NCBI GenBank assembly: GCA_905193765.1
Contig: CAJJPZ010000156.1
Coordinates: 1 to 5,237, forward strand
Source: an uncultured Eubacterium sp.
GTDB lineage: Bacteria > Bacillota > Clostridia > Peptostreptococcales > Anaerovoracaceae
DNA length: 5,237 nucleotides
Direction of reading: 5' to 3'
The first letter of the stretch is position 1; each line of letters opens with the position of its first letter. The notes under the pieces were generated by a model. It saw only the letters and a list, made by a program, of their open reading frames with translations, made no database searches and was not told the DNA's origin. Made by a program: the position numbers and the translations under genes. This document shows positions 1-5,237 of this stretch, piece after piece.

Positions 1-2
1 CA

Positions 3-110
3 GTACCTGCGGCGGAGGTGCCGGAGGGCAGGATAGTGAAGCAGACAGAGGCAGAAGGCGGCAGAGACACAGGCCGTCAGGGTCTGAGAGTTTACATAAT
101 CGAAGCATGA
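3..110 (+). CDS. C-terminal end of an unidentified upstream gene (5' truncated by window edge)
   Basis: This frame is open from the window edge for 35 codons and ends at TGA 108-110, 15 bases before the next gene. The other two forward frames are less suitable. Frame 1 stops at base 34, and frame 2 runs on into the next gene in the wrong frame with an Arg/Gly-rich, unnatural composition. The readable tail starts VPAAEVPEGR, passes through a polar Glu/Gly/Arg stretch (about 15 residues) and ends LRVYIIEA. That looks like a flexible linker followed by a short beta strand. Codon choice (ATA, AGA, GAA) matches the downstream genes, and the stop sits just before a strong ribosome binding site, as in an operon. 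I do not recognise the family. The call rests only on an open frame and its position, so it could be a chance ORF over a short spacer. Confidence 0.5.
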   Translation, partial: VPAAEVPEGRIVKQTEAEGGRDTGRQGLRVYIIEA

Positions 111-111
111 C

Positions 112-117
112 AGGAGG
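112..117 (+). promoter_or_regulatory. Ribosome binding site of the SseB-family gene
   Basis: A perfect AGGAGG lies 8 bases upstream of ATG 126. It starts just after the TGA of the preceding frame, and it fixes 126 as the start of the next gene. Confidence 0.85.
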
Positions 118-125
118 AAGAATCA

Positions 126-599
126 ATGGAAAGACCTCAGCCGATAAAAAATCCGGCATTGATGGAAGCCATAGCGCAGGCAAAGAAAGACCCCGGAGTG
201 GAGAATACAGTGAAACTCCTCAATGAAGTCGTCAGTGCGAAACTGCTGATACCGGTATCTATGGACAGGGGGCCGAAGTACGATAGTGAAAAAGACGAGA
301 TAGTGATCGAGAAAGATACACAGATCAATTTCGAACTCATAAAGTCATCTGAAGGTGCCCTTTACTACCCTGTGTTCACAGACGGCGTGGAGATGAGCAA
401 ATGCGATCTCGACGAGGACCAGCAGAGCCTTATCATGAATTTCAACGATCTGGCAGCCATACTTCTGCAGCCGCAGAATGCAGTGGCGGGATTCGTCATA
501 AACCCGATGAGCGACAACATCAGCTTCCCTGTGGACATGGTGGCAGCGATGAAAGAAGATATGGAAAACGAAACAAAAGAAAGCGAAGGAGAAATATAA
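126..599 (+). CDS. SseB-family protein
   Basis: The 157-residue soluble protein has no signal peptide or membrane segment. Features of the SseB N-terminal domain (Pfam SseB_N type) can be read in order: a helical N-terminus with a typical AKLLIPV strand (residues 38-44), the hallmark LYYPVFTDGVEM (79-90), FNDLAAILL (106-114) and GFVINPMSDNISFP (122-135), where the viNP turn is characteristic. The last 16 or so residues are a charged, Glu-rich tail. The family is named after an E. coli enhanced-serine-sensitivity locus; its biochemical role in Bacillota is unknown, and many members occur as single-domain proteins of about this length. The separate C-terminal domain of E. coli SseB is absent here. 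The start is well supported by AGGAGG 8 bases upstream. The stop TAA (597-599) directly abuts the valS ATG, so the two are very likely co-translated. The fold family is fairly certain; the function is not known. Confidence 0.85.
   Translation: MERPQPIKNPALMEAIAQAKKDPGVENTVKLLNEVVSAKLLIPVSMDRGPKYDSEKDEIVIEKDTQINFELIKSSEGALYYPVFTDGVEMSKCDLDEDQQSLIMNFNDLAAILLQPQNAVAGFVINPMSDNISFPVDMVAAMKEDMENETKESEGEI
586..591 (+). promoter_or_regulatory. Ribosome binding site of valS, inside the SseB-family gene
   Basis: AAGGAG lies within the last codons of the SseB-family gene, 8 bases before the valS ATG at 600. A ribosome terminating at 597-599 would cover the valS start, which predicts translational coupling. 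Confidence 0.8.
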
Positions 600-3299
600 A
601 TGGAGAAAAACCTTGCAAAAACATATGATCCGAAGGATTTTGAAGACAGAATATACGAGATGTGGGAGAGCCACGGTGCATTCAGAGCTGAGCGCGATCC
701 CGACAAGAAACCCTTCACGATAGTGATGCCGCCTCCAAATATCACAGGGCAGCTCCACATGGGACATGCTCTGGATCAGACGCTGCAGGACGTGCTGACG
801 AGATTCAAGCGTCTTCAGGGCTACAGCGCACTGTGGCTGCCGGGCAGCGACCACGCCAGCATAGCTACGGAGGTCAAGGTCGTAGACAGGATCAGGCAGG
901 AAGAAGGCAAGGAAAAGGAAGATCTGGGCAGAGAAGAGTTTCTCAAGCGCGCATGGGCGTGGAAGAAGGAATTCGGCGGCAAGATAACGAAGCAGTGCCG
1001 CAAGCTGGGCGATTCCTGCGACTGGGAGCGTGAACGCTTCACCATGGACGAGGGCTGCAACAAGGCTGTAAAGCATTTCTTCGTGAAACTGTATGACAAG
1101 GGTCTGATATACAGAGGAAACAGACTCATCAACTGGTGTCCGCAGTGCGGCACATCCCTTTCGGATGCGGAAGTGGAGCACGAGGACAAGAACGGCATGT
1201 ACTGGTATTTCAGATATCCGGCAGCTGACGGAGGAGAAGGCGTCATCGTAGCGACTTCAAGACCGGAGACAATGTTCGGCGACGTGGCCATAGCAGTACA
1301 CCCGGACGATGAAAGATACAAGGATCTGGTAGGAAAGAACGTGATACTGCCGCTGGTGGGAAGAGAGATACCGGTGATAGCAGACCCATACCCTGATCCT
1401 GAGAAGGGAACAGGTGCAGTAAAGATAACGCCTGCTCATGATCCTAACGACTTCGAAGTCGGTCAGAGGAACGATCTGGAAAATCTGTCATGCATAGATT
1501 TCGACGCTAAGATGAATTCGCTGGCAGGCAAGTACGAAGGCATGGACAGATACGAATGCCGTAAAGCATGGGTAAAGGATCTCGACGAAGCCGGATATCT
1601 CGTAAAGACAGAAGAAAAGGTGATCCCGGTGGGAGGCTGCTACAGATGCGGCACTGTCGTTGAGCCTATGCTTTCGGATCAGTGGTTCGTGAAGATGGAG
1701 GATCTGGCCAAGCCTGCCATAGAGGCTGCGAAGAACGGAGATCTTAACCACGTGCCTGAAAGATTCGAGAAGACATACCTCCACTGGCTGGAAGAGATCA
1801 GAGACTGGTGTATATCAAGACAGCTGTGGTGGGGACATCGCATACCTGCGTACTATTGTCAGGAGTGCGGAGAGATAATGGTAAGTACGGAAACACCGGA
1901 AAAATGCAGCAAGTGCGGCTGCACTGATATAAAGCAGGACGAGGACGTTCTGGATACATGGTTCTCCTCAGCGCTCTGGCCGTTCTCGACACTGGGATGG
2001 CCGGATGAGACAGAGGATCTGAAGTACTTCTATCCTACAGACGTACTGGTGACAGGATACGATATCATATTCTTCTGGGTAGTCAGGATGGTATTTTCGG
2101 CACTGGAGACAATGGGCGAAGTACCGTTCAAGTATGTATACGTACACGGTCTCGTAAGAGACGCCCAGGGCCGCAAGATGAGCAAATCCCTCGGCAACGG
2201 CATAGACCCGCTGGAGATAATAGACCAGTACGGGGCAGACGCGCTGAGATTCATGCTCACAACAGGCATCACGCCGGGCAACGATATGAGATTCAAGACA
2301 GACAAGCTTGAGTCCGCAAGAAACTTTGCAAACAAACTGTGGAATGCATCGAGATTCGTTATCATGAACCTGCAGGACGAAGACGGCAGCTTCAGACCGA
2401 TGGCAGACATCGCCGGAGCTGACAGAGACAGACTTCAGGATGAAGACAAGTGGATGATCTCGAGAGTCAACGACGCAGTGAAATATATAACGGAGTCCAT
2501 GGAGAAATTCGATCTGGCTCTGGCAGGACAGCGTGCATATGATCTCATATGGAACGAGTACTGCGACTGGTATATCGAGATCGTCAAGGGCAGACTCTAC
2601 GGCGATGACGAAGAGGACAAGCAGGTGGCAAGAGCAGTGCTGGTATCAGCGCTTAAGGACATGCTGAGACTGCTCCATCCGTTCATGCCGTACATCACAG
2701 AAGAGATCTGGACATACCTGCCTAAGGGTGAACCTGCGGAGGACAACCCTGACAACTTCCTGATCAGAGAGAAATGGCCTGTATACAGCGAGGAGCTTAC
2801 CTTTGCAGAAGAAGCAGAGAAGCTTGAGATGGCCATGGCCGTTATAAAGAGCATAAGAAACATCAGAGCAGAAGCCGATGCATCTCCTGGAAAGAAGCTG
2901 ACTGCAGTGATACTCAGCACAGAAGGCAAGGAAGAGGTCGTTAAGGCAGGAGAGAGATACATCAAAAAGATAGCCAACATAACAGATATCACTTTCATCT
3001 CGGACAAGTCGGAAGTGCCTGAAGAAGTTATGTCGGCGGTAGTTCCGGGTGCAGAGATATTCATCCCTCTCGATGATATCATGGACTACGAGGCTGAGCT
3101 GGACCGTCTCAGGAAGGAAAAGAAAAAGCTGGAAGGCGAAGTGAAGAGAGTAACAGGCAAGCTGAGCAATCCTGGATTCATCAACAAAGCGCCTGAGAAA
3201 GTCGTGAATGAAGAAAAAGAAAAACAGGTAAAATATGAAGAGATGCTGGCTAAAGTCTGCGAAAGGCTTGAGCTGGTGGAAAAGAAGGTAAACGTTTAA
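600..3299 (+). CDS. valS: Valyl-tRNA synthetase (EC 6.1.1.9)
   Basis: This cytoplasmic class I aminoacyl-tRNA synthetase attaches valine to tRNA-Val and hydrolyses mischarged threonine. It is 899 residues long, normal for bacterial ValRS, and intact. Reading along the protein: PPPNITG (44-50) and the HIGH-type HMGH (53-56); GSDHASIATE (82-91); an inserted CP1 editing domain at about 190-340 with ATSRPETMFGD (218-228) and KITPAHDPND (275-284); DTWFSS (452-457); KMSKS (526-530); an alpha-helical anticodon-binding domain from about 615 to 770 including LLHPFMPYITEEIW (691-704); and a C-terminal coiled-coil tRNA-binding arm (about 830-899) with the typical KLSNPGFINKAP. Two likely zinc knuckles are visible: C180/C183 with C347/C350, and C420/C423 with C436/C439 (or C441). 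Editing residues matching E. coli K277 and D286 are K275 and D284; the E. coli T222 position is Ser220. HMGH, the coiled coil and overall length exclude IleRS and LeuRS. No T-box leader lies directly upstream. Confidence 0.98.
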   Translation: MEKNLAKTYDPKDFEDRIYEMWESHGAFRAERDPDKKPFTIVMPPPNITGQLHMGHALDQTLQDVLTRFKRLQGYSALWLPGSDHASIATEVKVVDRIRQEEGKEKEDLGREEFLKRAWAWKKEFGGKITKQCRKLGDSCDWERERFTMDEGCNKAVKHFFVKLYDKGLIYRGNRLINWCPQCGTSLSDAEVEHEDKNGMYWYFRYPAADGGEGVIVATSRPETMFGDVAIAVHPDDERYKDLVGKNVILPLVGREIPVIADPYPDPEKGTGAVKITPAHDPNDFEVGQRNDLENLSCIDFDAKMNSLAGKYEGMDRYECRKAWVKDLDEAGYLVKTEEKVIPVGGCYRCGTVVEPMLSDQWFVKMEDLAKPAIEAAKNGDLNHVPERFEKTYLHWLEEIRDWCISRQLWWGHRIPAYYCQECGEIMVSTETPEKCSKCGCTDIKQDEDVLDTWFSSALWPFSTLGWPDETEDLKYFYPTDVLVTGYDIIFFWVVRMVFSALETMGEVPFKYVYVHGLVRDAQGRKMSKSLGNGIDPLEIIDQYGADALRFMLTTGITPGNDMRFKTDKLESARNFANKLWNASRFVIMNLQDEDGSFRPMADIAGADRDRLQDEDKWMISRVNDAVKYITESMEKFDLALAGQRAYDLIWNEYCDWYIEIVKGRLYGDDEEDKQVARAVLVSALKDMLRLLHPFMPYITEEIWTYLPKGEPAEDNPDNFLIREKWPVYSEELTFAEEAEKLEMAMAVIKSIRNIRAEADASPGKKLTAVILSTEGKEEVVKAGERYIKKIANITDITFISDKSEVPEEVMSAVVPGAEIFIPLDDIMDYEAELDRLRKEKKKLEGEVKRVTGKLSNPGFINKAPEKVVNEEKEKQVKYEEMLAKVCERLELVEKKVNV
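3284..3289 (+). promoter_or_regulatory. Weak ribosome binding site of folC
   Basis: GAAGGT near the end of valS is the best Shine-Dalgarno candidate for the folC ATG at 3303. Its spacing of 13 bases is long and the match is partial. folC translation may therefore depend on ribosomes finishing valS three bases upstream (TAA 3297-3299). That is inference from spacing. Confidence 0.45.
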
Positions 3300-3302
3300 G
3301 AT

Positions 3303-4610
3303 ATGTCGACTGCAGTAGATAAGATACATGAGTTCAGAAGGTTCGGGAGTGTGCTTGGTCTTGAGAGGATGAACGACGTCCTTTCAAAGCTGGGTGATCC
3401 CCAGGGTGATCTGAAAGTGATACACGTGGCAGGGACCAATGGCAAAGGATCCGTATGCAAATTCCTGGAGGGCGGTCTCAGCTCATGCGGCTACAATGTG
3501 GGACTTTACACATCCCCGTATATAGAGAGTTTCAACGAACGCATAAGGCTGGGCGGACATGATATATCCGACAGCGACCTTGAGGTCTATACGGATCGGG
3601 TGCTGGCCAAAGTGGACGAGCTTGTCAGCGAAGGCAAGGATTCACCTACGGAGTTCGAGGTCATCACAGCTGTGGCGCTGTTGTATTTCAAAGAAAAGAA
3701 TGCGGATATCGTTATACTGGAGGTTGGTCTGGGAGGCAGCGGAGATTCGACTAATGTGGTGAAAGAGCCGCTGGCTTCGGTGATATGCTCCATATCCTAC
3801 GATCATATGGACAGGCTGGGCAACACTCTGGAAGAGATAGCCGCAGACAAGGCCGGTATCATAAAACCGGGTTGTCCTGTGATATCCAACGTGCCGGAGC
3901 ATGGATCGGCAGTGGTGATCGCAAGGCGGGCATACGAGAATGACAGCAGACTCTACGATGTGTCAGGTATAAAGTTCCACATATACGATGAGACGCCTTT
4001 CAGCCAGAAAGTTACCATGGAGCTGTACGGCACAGACTACAGCGATGTGGAGATCTCCATGGTGGGCAGACATCAGGGAGAGAATCTGAAGACGGCGCTG
4101 GCAGTCATAGAGGTACTGCGCAAGGCGGGAAAGATAAAGGTAGAACGTGGCAGACTGTATGACGGACTGAAAACCGCAGTCCAGCCGGGTCGTTTCGAGA
4201 TACTTTCGGAAGATCCGTTCATTATTGCAGACGGCGCTCACAACGAAGCCGGGGCTGCAGCGCTGCAGGATACGATGAAGAGATATTTCTCAGACAGCAG
4301 AGTGCTGCTGGTGACCGGAATGCTTGCAGACAAGCAGGTGGACGCCATACTGGAGCACTTCTCAGGGATAACGAAGGATGTCATAGTCACTGAACCTGAT
4401 AATCCGCGGAAACTGCCGGCAGAGAAACTGGCGCAGCATTTTGAACAGTTCGGGATAACAGCTCAGGTGGCAAAGACGCCGGAGGAAAGTCTGAGACTTT
4501 CGGAAAAGATGAGGGAGGATCATGATGCAGTCCTGTTCGCAGGGTCTCTGTATCTGATAGGTGAAATCAGGAGGTTACTTAAAAATGGGAGAGAACAAAA
4601 AAGCGGATAA
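3303..4610 (+). CDS. folC: Folylpolyglutamate synthase / dihydrofolate synthase (Mur ligase family)
   Basis: The enzyme adds glutamate to folates using ATP, and in bifunctional members also makes dihydrofolate from dihydropteroate; it acts in the cytoplasm. The 435-residue protein matches the family's usual length. Visible motifs: N-terminal FGSVLGLERM (14-23); P-loop HVAGTNGKGS (41-50); TSPYIESFNERI (70-81), the Bacillota form; EVGLGGSGDSTN (140-151); SYDHMDRLG (165-173); ADKAGIIKPG (181-190), whose K183 aligns with the lysine carbamylated in this family; GRHQGEN (255-261); PGRFEIL (295-301); DGAHN (310-314), which begins the C-terminal domain; and FAGSLYLIGEIR (412-423). The start at 3303 keeps the whole conserved N-terminal helix, and no upstream start is needed. 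It follows valS by three bases, a pair also seen in Bacillus, and its 3' end overlaps the lipid kinase gene. Motifs alone do not tell whether it is bifunctional or only a polyglutamate synthase; no separate folA/folP context is visible in the window. Confidence 0.95.
   Translation: MSTAVDKIHEFRRFGSVLGLERMNDVLSKLGDPQGDLKVIHVAGTNGKGSVCKFLEGGLSSCGYNVGLYTSPYIESFNERIRLGGHDISDSDLEVYTDRVLAKVDELVSEGKDSPTEFEVITAVALLYFKEKNADIVILEVGLGGSGDSTNVVKEPLASVICSISYDHMDRLGNTLEEIAADKAGIIKPGCPVISNVPEHGSAVVIARRAYENDSRLYDVSGIKFHIYDETPFSQKVTMELYGTDYSDVEISMVGRHQGENLKTALAVIEVLRKAGKIKVERGRLYDGLKTAVQPGRFEILSEDPFIIADGAHNEAGAAALQDTMKRYFSDSRVLLVTGMLADKQVDAILEHFSGITKDVIVTEPDNPRKLPAEKLAQHFEQFGITAQVAKTPEESLRLSEKMREDHDAVLFAGSLYLIGEIRRLLKNGREQKSG
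4569..4575 (+). promoter_or_regulatory. Ribosome binding site of the lipid kinase gene, inside folC
   Basis: AGGAGGT, the strongest Shine-Dalgarno sequence in the window, sits within the folC coding region 9 bases before ATG 4585. It decides that start, even though the start lies 26 bases inside folC. It allows independent initiation as well as coupling. Confidence 0.85.
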
Positions 4611-5237
4611 GATACTTTTGTACTACAATCCACATTCCGGCAGCGGTGTTTTTAAAAATAATCTCGACTACATCGTTGAACGCTGTCAGAATGCCGGATA
4701 TCAGCTCATACCTGTCAGGGCATCAAAGGACATAGTCATAGAAGACGTGTTCGCGAATATAGATCAGAGTGGATACAGCAGGATAATAGCAGCAGGCGGA
4801 GATGGAACGATCAATCTCTGTGTCAATGCGATGGTCAGGCACGATATAACTCTGCCGCTGGCCATACTGCCGGCAGGTACAGCCAATGATTTTGCATACT
4901 ATTTCGAATTGCCGTCGGAGCTGGAATATCAGATGGATATAGCTCTCGGGGACAAGACGACGAGCACGGATGTGGGAGTAGTCAACAACAAGTGCTTTGT
5001 CAATGTGGCAGCCATGGGAGCGCTGATAGATGTGAGTCAGAAGACTAACCCCGATCTCAAGAATACAATAGGGGTACTGGCGTACTATCTCAAGGCTGTG
5101 ACGGAGATACCGCAGATAAGAGCACTGCCGGTAAGGCTTATAACACCTGACGAAGTATACGACGAAGATATATATTTCATGGTGGTGATGAACGGAGAAT
5201 CGGCAGGCGGGTTCAGGAAGCACGGCAATTTCTGCCG
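4585..5237 (+). CDS. Diacylglycerol-kinase-type lipid kinase, YegS/BmrU/DgkB family (3' truncated by window edge)
   Basis: The first 217 residues are present; the frame is open to the window end. Related proteins are about 290-310 residues, so roughly a quarter is missing. The catalytic domain (DAGK_cat type) is clear: a strand and NPHSGSG (15-21), the nucleotide-binding GGDGT (71-75), LPAGTANDFA (95-104), STDVGVVNN (127-135) with FVNVAAMG (138-145), and LKNTIGVLAYYLKAV (158-172), which resembles the segment after the Gly-rich turn in this family. These soluble kinases act at the inner face of the membrane and phosphorylate diacylglycerol or related lipids with ATP, feeding phosphatidic acid back into phospholipid synthesis. 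The substrate cannot be read from sequence, and BmrU/YegS members differ from DgkB only by finer detail. The start is supported by AGGAGGT 9 bases upstream and the ideal distance from the NP motif. It overlaps folC by 26 bases in another frame. Confidence 0.92.
   Translation, partial: MGENKKADKILLYYNPHSGSGVFKNNLDYIVERCQNAGYQLIPVRASKDIVIEDVFANIDQSGYSRIIAAGGDGTINLCVNAMVRHDITLPLAILPAGTANDFAYYFELPSELEYQMDIALGDKTTSTDVGVVNNKCFVNVAAMGALIDVSQKTNPDLKNTIGVLAYYLKAVTEIPQIRALPVRLITPDEVYDEDIYFMVVMNGESAGGFRKHGNFC

Noticed and set aside
345..1181. A long minus-strand ORF (278 codons) opposite the SseB-family gene and valS
   Set aside because: The translation is rich in His, Cys, Arg and Phe with no recognisable motif and lies opposite two confidently identified genes; it is a shadow of their codon bias.
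3284..3305. Possible terminator or promoter between valS and folC
   Set aside because: Only three bases separate the genes, with no hairpin plus T-run; read-through is the simplest interpretation.
2646..3329. A 227-codon minus-strand ORF opposite the 3' part of valS
   Set aside because: Phe/Leu/Cys/His-rich composition opposite the Lys/Glu-rich ValRS coiled coil; no domain and no ribosome binding site context to support it.
3720..3755. Missing Arg in the FolC motif usually written VGLGGRLDATN (here VGLGGSGDSTN)
   Set aside because: This position varies within the family; the Lactobacillus casei enzyme, as I recall it, also lacks Arg there. The neighbouring catalytic motifs are intact, so it is not a sign of inactivation.
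4723..5223. A 166-codon minus-strand ORF opposite the lipid kinase
   Set aside because: The plus strand carries clear kinase motifs in order (NPHSGSG, GGDGT, LPAGTANDFA), while the minus-strand product is Tyr/His/Arg-rich and featureless.
1..5237. Mobile element, CRISPR, phage or defence system
   Set aside because: No repeats, inverted ends, transposase or integrase motifs were seen, base composition is uniform, and all genes are core housekeeping families or co-directional neighbours of them.

Overview
The window is a gene-dense, one-directional (+ strand) stretch of bacterial chromosome. It has no intergenic gap longer than 15 bases. It looks like the inside of a housekeeping operon from a mid-GC member of the Bacillota, class Clostridia. 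The evidence is strong AGGAGG-type ribosome binding sites, a valS-folC gene pair of the kind common in Bacillota, FolC and ValRS motif variants familiar from that phylum (for example SPYIESFNERI and GSDHASIATE), GC near 50% by eye, and frequent ATA (Ile) and AGA (Arg) codons. A family such as Anaerovoracaceae (Clostridiales Family XIII) would fit, but that placement is a low-confidence guess.

Layout: (1) bases 3-110 read as the last 35 codons of an unidentified upstream gene. (2) 126-599 encodes a 157-residue SseB-family protein. (3) 600-3299 encodes a complete valyl-tRNA synthetase (valS), whose ATG directly abuts the SseB stop codon. (4) 3303-4610 encodes folylpolyglutamate/dihydrofolate synthase (folC), three bases after valS. 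(5) 4585 to the window edge encodes the N-terminal 217 residues of a diacylglycerol-kinase-type lipid kinase (YegS/BmrU/DgkB family). Its start lies inside the end of folC, with a 26-base overlap.

The zero, three and minus-26 base junctions, each with a Shine-Dalgarno-like sequence inside the preceding gene, suggest one polycistronic message with translational coupling. The products serve separate core tasks: Val-tRNA charging, folate polyglutamylation and phospholipid turnover. There is also one poorly understood protein (SseB family). No promoter, terminator, T-box leader, RNA gene, mobile element, repeat array or CRISPR was found. The region is ordinary core genome. I see no convincing new system; the most interesting points are the SseB-valS coupling, the lack of a leader directly in front of valS, and a Ser at a known editing-pocket position of ValRS.
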